Origin: Flavobacteriaceae bacterium
GTDB lineage: Bacteria > Bacteroidota > Bacteroidia > Flavobacteriales > Flavobacteriaceae
DNA: 5,014 bases
Assembly (NCBI GenBank): GCA_013214275.1
Contig: JABSPP010000150.1
Coordinates: 1-5,014 of the forward strand
Reading direction: 5' to 3'
Shown here: piece after piece, positions 1-5,014 of the stretch
Layout: each line of letters opens with the position of its first letter
Position numbering within the stretch: the first letter of the stretch is position 1
Translations under genes and position numbers: made by a program
Notes under the pieces: generated by a model
Told to the model about the DNA's origin: nothing
The model's database searches: none
The model's input: only the letters and a program-made list of their open reading frames with translations

Positions 1-362
1 GCGTGTCCCTGTGACTAAGGAGATCCGAAAAATTATAGCCAAATTGAACCTACCGCACTAATTCGGACAAGTTAGGACAAAGTACGGTAAAGCCTGTATT
101 TGGAACCCTCACGCAATATTTAGGGATGCGCAAAGTCAATGTTAGGGGGGTGGCAGGCGCAAACAAGGTGATGCTGATGGCCGCCACGGCATACAACATC
201 AAAAAACTACTAAAATTCAAGACCAACTTTGCCAAAAGTCAAGCAAAGGCATTGGTTTTGTCTTTTTTGAAAATAAAGACACTTATAAAAGTCATATTAG
301 CCATTTTAAGGCACCTAAATTGTAGCATAAGAAATACCAACTTTATAATGAAACTCACTTAA
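1..362 (+). pseudogene. IS1182-like transposase, C-terminal remnant (frameshifted, catalytic Glu lost)
   Basis: This is the C-terminal end of a DDE transposase; the rest lies beyond the left edge. From base 48 to the TAA at 360-362 one frame reads through STVKPVFGTL, then GMRKVNV, then ANKVMLMAATAYNIKKLLKF, the typical C-terminal pattern of IS1182/DDE_Tnp_1 transposases in Bacteroidota. That frame is closed upstream by a TGA at 45-47. Bases 2-58 are open only in the neighbouring frame (RVPVTKEIRKIIAKLNLPH, then TAA at 59-61), so a frameshift near bases 45-60, or an unrelated junction, separates them. In the family the motif is normally STVEPVFG, where E is the third acidic residue of the DDE triad. 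Here the codon at 90-92 is AAG (Lys). Both defects argue for a dead gene. An ATG at 126 could only start a meaningless 78-residue tail. The family call rests on remembered motifs, not a search. Confidence 0.72.
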
Positions 363-412
363 AACCGCTTATTCTTTGTCGTTTATTGGTTTTTTTGGAG
401 GTTGTGCCACAG
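1..412 (+). mobile_element. Right-hand end of a degenerate IS1182-like insertion sequence
   Basis: The transposase remnant ends at 362 and is followed by about 50 bases of non-coding sequence that run directly into the darG stop codon (413-415). Such a short tail fits the distance between a transposase stop and the IS terminus. The stretch around 396-412 (GGAGGTTGTGCCACAGC) is my best guess for the right terminal repeat. It is not proven, because the left end and any target duplication are outside the window. The IS and darG are convergent. I see no rho-independent terminator between them. Confidence 0.45.
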
Positions 413-1438
413 CTACCATTGTTGGCGGTAGTATTCTTTTAATCTTTTGTGTGCCACATCAATATGAAAGGGTTTCATAATTTCTTTTTTTCGCTCCGTC
501 CATTCTCCAATTTTAGCCACCATTTCCTCTGTATTTATAATATTTTCATTTTGAGAAACGTAATCCACAGTTGCAAGAAGCTCTAATCCGTAAGGGGATT
601 CAAAACCTTCAATTAGCTCCCTTGTTTTTTTGAGTCGGTCAAGTTGATTGCTATCTAATTCTTTTTGAGCATAATTTGAAACCTTATCAAAATGATTTAT
701 AGAAATAGTTGAGCTTGGTTTAGTCTCTTCATGCTTAAAATTGAGATAATACCCATTAAGATACTTCAATAAATGTTGAAGTTGATTAGAATAAGGTCCA
801 TAATGTCCTTTTTCATATTGTAAATTTAAAGGTTCTCCTATTCTTTGCAGAAAATAAGCGATTTTTTGAGCAACTAATAAGTTTATTGAATAACCTAATA
901 TTTGATAGTCTTTTAATGCGCACAGAAGCATTGCTCTTGCAGGTGTTAAGGCTATTTCTTTTTTAACGAAAACTGTTTGATTATTAAAGCCAGGTTCATA
1001 AATGATTACTTCAATATTTTTATTAATACTTTGTAGTTCATTAACAATTATTGGTTTGACTTCATTCCAATTCAACCCTCCATTTCCACAACCTAAAGGA
1101 GGTATTGCAATTGATTTTATTTCATTAGTTTTTATCGTCTTCACTAATTCTTTCATCCCACTTTTTACAAAATCAATTTTTGAACGCCTTTTCCAATGTT
1201 CTTTAGTTGGGAAATTTATGATAAATTTTGGCATTAATTGTCCTGTTTTAGTTGTGAACATTGAGCCAACAGTAAATTCTTTATTGTCACAAGCTTCTTT
1301 ATACAACTTATAATTTAATGGAAATGCTTTTTTGAATGCTAAAGCAATTCCTTTACCCATTATACCAACGGTGTTTACAGTATTTACTAAAGCCTCTACA
1401 TCAGCTTGTAAAATATTTCCTTTTGTGAATCGTATCAT
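413..1438 (-). CDS. darG: DarG-type macro-domain antitoxin (DNA ADP-ribosyl glycohydrolase)
   Basis: This encodes the antitoxin of a DarTG module, 341 residues, close to the family's usual length of about 350. The N-terminal macro domain (about residues 1-155) removes ADP-ribose from DNA modified by DarT. It shows the opening RFTKGNIL (3-10), the ligand loop EALVNTVNTVGIMGKGIA (15-32), NFPTK (75-79), whose Lys79 matches the catalytic lysine known in DarG, and the loop PPLGCGNGGLNW (113-124). The C-terminal domain (about 165-341) is the DarG-specific part that binds and blocks DarT. It has YEKGHYGPYSNQL (208-220), SPYGLELLATVDYV (281-294) and the ending HIDVAHKRLKEY (325-336). No truncation or missing key residue is visible. 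The ATG lies one base after the restored darT stop (TAAgATG), so the two genes are probably co-transcribed and translationally linked. The gene is AT-rich: the row at 721-780 has 16 G+C in 60. Confidence 0.93.
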   Translation of the reverse strand: MIRFTKGNILQADVEALVNTVNTVGIMGKGIALAFKKAFPLNYKLYKEACDNKEFTVGSMFTTKTGQLMPKFIINFPTKEHWKRRSKIDFVKSGMKELVKTIKTNEIKSIAIPPLGCGNGGLNWNEVKPIIVNELQSINKNIEVIIYEPGFNNQTVFVKKEIALTPARAMLLCALKDYQILGYSINLLVAQKIAYFLQRIGEPLNLQYEKGHYGPYSNQLQHLLKYLNGYYLNFKHEETKPSSTISINHFDKVSNYAQKELDSNQLDRLKKTRELIEGFESPYGLELLATVDYVSQNENIINTEEMVAKIGEWTERKKEIMKPFHIDVAHKRLKEYYRQQW

Positions 1439-1439
1439 C

Positions 1440-2074
1440 TTAATAGTAATAATTTGGTTTCACGACTATATTGCACTTAATATTATTGGCTGCAAGTTTC
1501 GTTGAAATGATTGATTTAGCATTTTCATTATAAACGACAATAGCAAGTATCATTGAAAAAGGCAAATCTTTGTGAATTAAAAATTCTGCTTGCTTTTCCG
1601 TTTTCGATCAGGATCGTCTTCCGTATCATTCCATCTTTCAAGATTCACAGTTTTCCAATCTACCTCTTTTAAATCAGCTTCTTGATTAAAAAATTGTGAT
1701 AAATGATGATATCCGTGACCATCTGTAAAAATAAAGTCTGAATTGTTGTTTTTTACAGTTTCGTAAGTTGTAATCAAATAGACTATATCTTCTGGATGTC
1801 GCTTTGTGACATTGCTGTATCCTTTTTGAATATTATATAGCATCGGAGATCTCACACCAAAATAAAACGCTACGTAATCTGAGAAGTCACCGTTTGGCAC
1901 AATCGGTATTTGTCTTGATTTTCTGCTCTGAATCAATGTGGAGTCTCCAATTCCAATAAAATTAGAATCATTATCTGGAGAATTTTGACAACTAATTTTT
2001 TGAGACTTAAAGATGAAGTCTAGATTGTTAATATGCGTTATTCGATACAAGTATATGGTATCTGGTGTTTTCAT
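1440..2074 (-). pseudogene. darT: DarT-type DNA ADP-ribosyltransferase toxin, frameshifted before the catalytic Glu
   Basis: This encodes the toxin of the DarTG module, which transfers ADP-ribose from NAD+ to bases of single-stranded DNA. As sequenced, translation from ATG 2074 gives 165 residues and stops at TAA 1579-1577. The first 160 are typical DarT: YRITHINNL (10-18, with the NAD-contact His14), a candidate conserved Arg at 51 or 54, DYVAFYFGVRSPMLYNI (67-83) and DDPDRKRK (153-160). The -1 frame then continues as KQAEFLIHKDLPF and ends IVVKPNYYY, stopping at TAA 1442-1440. KQAEFL is the family's hallmark around the catalytic glutamate, and the aromatic tail is also typical. Restoring one A in a run at 1594-1597 (or 1601-1604) gives 211 residues, the normal family length, with catalytic Glu164 at 1586-1584. 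The start is firm because an in-frame TGA directly precedes the ATG. A sequencing deletion would make this an intact gene. No canonical -1 slippery heptamer is present. Confidence 0.9.
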
Positions 2075-2112
2075 TCACTCTATTTTATTACCGCCAACTA
2101 GTCATATCCAAA

Positions 2113-2120
2113 CAAACGTA
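2113..2120 (-). promoter_or_regulatory. Candidate darTG promoter, Bacteroidota-type -7 box
   Basis: On the - strand these bases read TACGTTTG, an exact match to the TAnnTTTG -7 element known for the primary sigma factor of Bacteroidota. Transcription would begin near 2106, leaving a leader of about 30 bases before the darT ATG at 2074. A TTGACA lies upstream (2138-2133), but its spacing is shorter than usual for a -33 box, so only the -7 match is convincing. No Shine-Dalgarno is evident before the ATG, which is normal for the phylum. Confidence 0.4.
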
Positions 2121-2122
2121 TG

Positions 2123-2138
2123 TGTTAACAGTTGTCAA
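2123..2138 (-). promoter_or_regulatory. Possible operator: overlapping palindromes upstream of darT
   Basis: The - strand sequence TTGACAACTGTTAACA contains the perfect palindrome TGTTAACA (2130-2123) and an overlapping imperfect one, TTGACAACTGTTAA (2138-2125, five of seven half-site pairs). It lies just upstream of the putative -7 box, where a repressor or autoregulator would bind. The palindromes are short, so chance is a real alternative, and no regulator is identified. Confidence 0.2.
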
Positions 2139-2329
2139 TTTAGGGGTAACACCACTTTTTGTTTGTCGTTATTTATTTTATTAAACTTGTGTGATGCCAC
2201 ATCCATAGGGTTTTGTAGTATTGTTAAGCCTCTTTTAGAGCGTATTTTTTTCGGAGTTTTAGAAGCATCTACCTTTGTAACATCTTTAAATGGCTCCAAA
2301 ATAAGCACGTCATTTTTCCAAGAACCTAA
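2135..2329 (-). other. Orphan 64-codon open frame upstream of darT, possible gene remnant
   Basis: The frame is open from just after a TAG (2332-2330) to a TGA (2137-2135). It reads LGSWKNDVLILEPF, then TPKKIRSKRGLTILQNP and MDVASHKFNKINND, ending VVLPLN. The composition looks like a soluble, lysine-rich protein tail rather than noise. However, the first ATG comes only at residue 43; a GTG (2308-2306) is the best earlier start, and no ribosome site is visible. It may be the 3' end of a gene whose front was lost, or a chance opening. I do not recognise the family. Its stop overlaps the TTGACA upstream of the darT promoter, so nothing else fits between the two. The longer + strand frame over the same bases (2013-2333) is Cys/Phe/Leu-rich and looks like a shadow. 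Confidence 0.28.
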
Positions 2330-2425
2330 CTAGTCACCTTAGGGACATTGCTATTTATTTCCGCCCTACAATGTATTAAAAATTAGCAAATAAAAGACAA
2401 CGGACGGGAACTATTTTACCTCCTA

Positions 2426-2433
2426 TAAAATTG
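2426..2433 (+). promoter_or_regulatory. Weak candidate promoter for the + strand structured RNA
   Basis: The bases read TAAAATTG, one mismatch from the Bacteroidota -7 consensus TAnnTTTG. They end six bases before the first paired base of the RNA element (2440), which is where a transcript would start. No clear -33 box is seen near 2400-2410. The main support is position. Confidence 0.25.
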
Positions 2434-2439
2434 GAGTCT

Positions 2440-2545
2440 GGATGCCGCGTTAGGGATAGTAGCGGCATCCTTTTTTGCCAACAAAGGGCAAAAAAGATAG
2501 AGCGGAGAGCCCGACCCGTAGGGAAACGCCCTAAAAAAAAGGGCT
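2440..2545 (+). ncRNA. Structured RNA element, probably Flavo-1-type
   Basis: A densely structured stretch with no open frame. Pairings that can be read directly are GGATGCCGC (2440-2448) with GCGGCATCC (2462-2470), TTTTTTGCC (2471-2479) with GGCAAAAAA (2487-2495), CCC (2515-2517) with GGG (2521-2523), and GCCCT (2528-2532) with AGGGC (2540-2544). The order GCGTTAGGGAT, AGCGG-ATCC-T-run, hairpin, A-run-GATA, AGCGGA, AGCCCGACCC, ACGCCC is one I associate with a widespread flavobacterial intergenic element that I believe is the Flavo-1 RNA motif. The element is secure and the family name less so. A covariance-model search would settle it. Function is unknown. It lies on the strand opposite the bioA 3' end, so it could act as an antisense RNA, a small RNA or a transcript end. 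Boundaries are approximate. Confidence 0.62.
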
Positions 2546-2599
2546 ATTGTAAGTTTGGTCTGTGTAGCATTGATCCAAAGAGTCCTTTGCTGGGCGTTG

Positions 2600-3865
2600 C
2601 TAAATAATGTCTAGCGATGCTCTAACCACCTTATAGACTTTGGAAAGTTCTTCTTTTGTAATTACATAAGGCACTTGTAGGTAAATGGTGTTTCCAAGGG
2701 GTCTTAAAAACACGCCTCGCTGCATAAAAAATTTGAGCAGTTGGTCTCGTAGGCTTCCATATCTTTCGGTGGTAACATTGAGGTCTAACGCAAAAATGAC
2801 TCCAATATGACGTGCTGATTTCACCTTGGGGTGGAGTCGGATTTTAGAGGCAAACGCAGCATGAGCTGCGGCGATCTGTTTGAGATTCTTTTGAATTTCC
2901 TCTGTCTGCAACAGTTCGATTCCTGCTAAAGCAGCTGAACAGGCAATGGGGTTTGCCGAATATGTATGGCAGTGAAAGAAGCCCTTAGTGATATCATCGC
3001 TTAAAAAAGCAGCGTAAATAGCCTCGGTACACGAGGTAATTGCCATAGGAAGTAGTCCTGCGGTTAGCGCCTTGCTCAGACAAATAATGTCTGGCTTGGT
3101 GGCTATATGATCGGAGGCAAAATGTGTTCCTGTTTTTCCAAATCCTGTCATGACCTCATCTGCAATGGTGATGATTCCGTTTGTCTTACAGAACTGAAGG
3201 ATGCTGTTCATTCCGTTAGCATCGTGGATTTTCATCCCTGCTGCTCCTTGTACTAAAGGCTCGTAAATGAACCCTGCCACATCATTATTGCAAATATATT
3301 TTTGAAGCCGTTCTAAAATTTCGTGCTCGTTCTCTCCATTGGGAACTGGAATGCGCTTAACTTCCATCAATACATCTTTAAAAGGACCGTTGTATATCGA
3401 CAATCCAGAGACACTCATCGCGCCAAAGGTGTCTCCGTGGAATCCTTCTTCAAATGCGATCAATATGGTTCGTTGTTCTCCTCGGTTAAAGTGATATTGC
3501 AATGCCATCTTAATGCTAGCCTCTACGGCAGTGGAGCCATTATCGTTAAAGAAAATCCTGTTCTGCCCTTGAGGTAACATCTTAATGAGTTCTTCTGATA
3601 GTTTTACGGCAGGCTCATGTGTGAAATCGCTAAACATTACCTGATCTAACTGCTGCATTTGCCGAGATACTTTACGGGTGATGTATTCGTTACAATGCCC
3701 AAAAATACAGGTGTACCAGGAGGAGATGGCATCGATATATTCGTTGCCATGTTCATCTGTTAAGACACAGCCTTTTGCCTTGACAATCGCAAGGCTTTCT
3801 GGGCTTAGCTGATGCTGTTTTAAGGGATGCCACAGATGTTTTTGATCTCTTTGTTGAAGATTCAT
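2600..3865 (-). CDS. bioA: Adenosylmethionine-8-amino-7-oxononanoate aminotransferase (DAPA synthase)
   Basis: A cytosolic PLP enzyme that converts 8-amino-7-oxononanoate (KAPA) to 7,8-diaminopelargonate, normally with S-adenosylmethionine as amino donor. It has 421 residues against 429 in E. coli, and appears complete. Class III aminotransferase landmarks are HLWHPL (10-15), SSWYTCIFGH (48-57), the phosphate-binding NGSTAVEASIKMALQY (109-124), GFHGDTFGAMSV (141-152), ADEVMTGFGKTG (235-246) with Asp236, LSKALT (263-268) with PLP-binding Lys265, HTYSANPIACSAA (300-312) and RPLGNTIYLQVPY (388-400) with substrate Arg388. The ATG abuts the bioD TAG with no gap, so it is translated in the same operon. 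By alignment from memory, Tyr17, Trp53 and Tyr144 of the E. coli active site are Leu15, Tyr51 and Phe142 here. The motif order still marks it as BioA rather than an ornithine or GABA aminotransferase. Confidence 0.95.
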   Translation of the reverse strand: MNLQQRDQKHLWHPLKQHQLSPESLAIVKAKGCVLTDEHGNEYIDAISSWYTCIFGHCNEYITRKVSRQMQQLDQVMFSDFTHEPAVKLSEELIKMLPQGQNRIFFNDNGSTAVEASIKMALQYHFNRGEQRTILIAFEEGFHGDTFGAMSVSGLSIYNGPFKDVLMEVKRIPVPNGENEHEILERLQKYICNNDVAGFIYEPLVQGAAGMKIHDANGMNSILQFCKTNGIITIADEVMTGFGKTGTHFASDHIATKPDIICLSKALTAGLLPMAITSCTEAIYAAFLSDDITKGFFHCHTYSANPIACSAALAGIELLQTEEIQKNLKQIAAAHAAFASKIRLHPKVKSARHIGVIFALDLNVTTERYGSLRDQLLKFFMQRGVFLRPLGNTIYLQVPYVITKEELSKVYKVVRASLDII

Positions 3866-4480
3866 CTATAAAAAACCTTTGAGATGTGCTGCATATTCTT
3901 TAACTACATTTTGATCAAAATAGGGTTCTTCATCAATTCTCCCAATGATGGGGACTTGTGTCATTTTTTGAATGATCGCTTCGGAAGTGGGATGCTCATC
4001 TCCTGAGAAAATAATCGATACTTCAAATCCCTTTTCTTTGAGTAATTTCACCGTTAGCAGCGTGTGATTGATACTCCCTAGATAATGTCTCGATACAACG
4101 ATGACCTTGTATTGAGGATGAATTAGATCTAGGATGGTGTCTGAACCATTAAGAGGGACAAGCAGGCCTCCTGCTCCTTCTATGACTAGGTGATTTGTTG
4201 TTACAGGCTTCTGAATTTCATCCAATACAATGTTTATCCCATCAATTTCTGCGGATGCGTGCGGACTCATTGGCGTATTTAAGGCATAGCTGCTGGGATG
4301 AAAAACCGACTTGGTATTGGAAACCAACTGTTTTACCTTGTCGGTGTCTGAAAAATGTAAATCTCCTGACTGAATAGGCTTCCAGTAGTCAGCTTTAAGG
4401 GCTTCGGTGACCACTGCTGCAACGATGGTTTTACCAACTTCGGTAGAAATGCCTGTGATAAAATAGTTCTTTTGCTTCAT
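3866..4480 (-). CDS. bioD: Dethiobiotin synthetase
   Basis: An ATP-dependent cytosolic ligase that closes the ureido ring of dethiobiotin from diaminopelargonate and CO2. It is 204 residues long, slightly shorter than the roughly 225 of E. coli. The P-loop GISTEVGKT (10-18) opens the protein. WKPIQSG (33-39) holds Lys34, matching the essential Lys37 of E. coli. DTD (45-47) and EGAGGLLVPLN (101-111) match the Mg/ATP acidic residues and the signature loop. RHYLGSINHTLLT (131-143) matches the conserved GxxNHxLLT segment. The gene starts inside the bioF stop (ATGA, 4480-4477) and ends directly against the bioA ATG, so it is the middle gene of a translationally coupled operon. Nothing appears missing. 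Confidence 0.95.
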   Translation of the reverse strand: MKQKNYFITGISTEVGKTIVAAVVTEALKADYWKPIQSGDLHFSDTDKVKQLVSNTKSVFHPSSYALNTPMSPHASAEIDGINIVLDEIQKPVTTNHLVIEGAGGLLVPLNGSDTILDLIHPQYKVIVVSRHYLGSINHTLLTVKLLKEKGFEVSIIFSGDEHPTSEAIIQKMTQVPIIGRIDEEPYFDQNVVKEYAAHLKGFL

Positions 4481-5014
4481 TCCTGTACAAAAGTACGAAG
4501 CACGGTTAAGACATGGGTCATCTCCTCAAAAGAATTATAGGAATGCAAACAAAAGCGAATACGTTCTTTTCCTCTTGGAACTGTAGGTGAAAGAATGGGT
4601 TTTACGCCAAAGCTAGCATCTTGGAGGCTTTTTGCGATCAATTGAACCTGTCTATTTCCCGAAATTACGCAACTATGAATGGAAGAATGACTGGAAATAA
4701 AAAATGGTTTTAACCCCAGTCGGGAGATCTCTCCTCTAAAAAATTCAATGTTTTTTCTCAGTATATGATGTCTATTAGACTCTTTTATCTCCTGATAACT
4801 CAGTAAAATAGTCGCTAGGGAATGTGGTGGAAGTCCTGTGGTGTAGATCAAGCTACGAGAAAAGTTCACCAAATACTGTTTTAGCTTTTCTGATCCTAAA
4901 ATAGCCGCTCCATGGCAGCCTAGTGCTTTCCCAAAAGTGACAATCCTTGCGAACACCTCAGAGGATAGCTCTTGAGCTAATCCGCCACCCAAATCTCCAA
5001 CAACTCCAACAGAA
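4477..5014 (-). CDS. bioF: 8-amino-7-oxononanoate synthase, C-terminal part (cut by window edge)
   Basis: A PLP enzyme of the alpha-oxoamine synthase family that condenses a pimeloyl thioester with L-alanine to give KAPA, the substrate of the bioA product. About 178 residues are present, roughly the C-terminal half of a family usually near 380. The 5' end lies beyond 5014. The visible part starts SVGVVGDLGGGLAQE, the stretch after the DEAH segment. TFGKALGCHGAAI follows, with the PLP-binding lysine at 4929-4927, then RSLIYTTGLPPHSLATIL and a C-terminal domain with SHSSIHSCVIS and ILSPTVPRGKERIRFCLH, where KERIR corresponds to the family's (T)xRLR-like motif. The frame is open to the edge, so the TTG at 4992-4990 is internal and not a start. 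The stop overlaps the bioD start by four bases (ATGA). BioF rather than glycine C-acetyltransferase is inferred mainly from the operon. Confidence 0.92.
   Translation of the reverse strand, partial: SVGVVGDLGGGLAQELSSEVFARIVTFGKALGCHGAAILGSEKLKQYLVNFSRSLIYTTGLPPHSLATILLSYQEIKESNRHHILRKNIEFFRGEISRLGLKPFFISSHSSIHSCVISGNRQVQLIAKSLQDASFGVKPILSPTVPRGKERIRFCLHSYNSFEEMTHVLTVLRTFVQE

Noticed and set aside
50..235. 61-residue - strand frame with a membrane-like start
   Set aside because: Antisense to the transposase remnant, whose conserved motifs explain the region.
1002..1313. 103-residue + strand open frame opposite darG
   Set aside because: Hydrophobic, biased translation lying wholly antisense to a well-supported macro-domain gene. 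It has no recognisable motif.
1590..1606. Programmed -1 ribosomal frameshift producing full-length DarT
   Set aside because: The in-frame codons CGA AAA CGG AAA AGC do not form a canonical X XXY YYZ slippery heptamer, and the A runs are only four long. A one-base deletion is simpler.
374..2176. Similar TTTGTCGTT-like strings near 374 and near 2163, considered as flanking direct repeats
   Set aside because: The similarity breaks down after about ten bases and both lie in T-rich sequence. There is no clean duplication.
2013..2333. 106-residue + strand open frame over the darT start and upstream region
   Set aside because: Its first part is antisense to conserved darT codons, and the rest is Cys/Phe/Leu-rich with no promoter or ribosome site. 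The opposite strand frame looks more protein-like.
2347..2388. TTGCTA / TAGCAA inverted repeat in the intergenic region
   Set aside because: Six bases separated by about 30 in AT-rich sequence, which is expected by chance.
2576..2589. CAAAG-agtc-CTTTG hairpin as the bioA terminator
   Set aside because: The stem is only 5 bp and AT-rich, and no T tract follows on the - strand, so it is too weak to call.

Overview
The window looks like a chromosome segment from the Bacteroidota, most likely the class Flavobacteriia. The evidence is the AT-rich accessory genes, the near absence of Shine-Dalgarno sites, a promoter box of the TAnnTTTG type, a structured RNA element that I recognise from flavobacterial intergenic regions, and the style of the biotin proteins. 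No ribosomal or other marker gene is present, so species cannot be named.

Layout. Positions 1-412 hold the 3' end of a decayed IS1182-like insertion sequence on the + strand. Positions 413-2074 hold a two-gene DarT/DarG (DNA ADP-ribosylation) toxin-antitoxin module on the - strand. DarG is intact, but DarT is broken by an apparent one-base deletion immediately before its catalytic glutamate. Positions 2075-2599 are about 525 bases without a clear gene: a probable darT promoter, an orphan 64-codon open frame without a good start, and a + strand structured RNA that I take for a Flavo-1-type element. Positions 2600-5014 hold the end of a biotin operon on the - strand, in transcription order bioF (cut by the window edge), bioD, bioA.

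How the parts fit. The bio genes are tightly packed (ATGA overlap between bioF and bioD, TAG directly followed by ATG between bioD and bioA). Together they encode the steps from the pimeloyl thioester to dethiobiotin. The darT-darG pair is also arranged as an operon, with one base between the restored darT stop and the darG start. It is an accessory element between a dead IS and a housekeeping operon. The most notable point is that the toxin appears disarmed at its active site while the antitoxin is kept, unless the missing base is a sequencing or assembly error.
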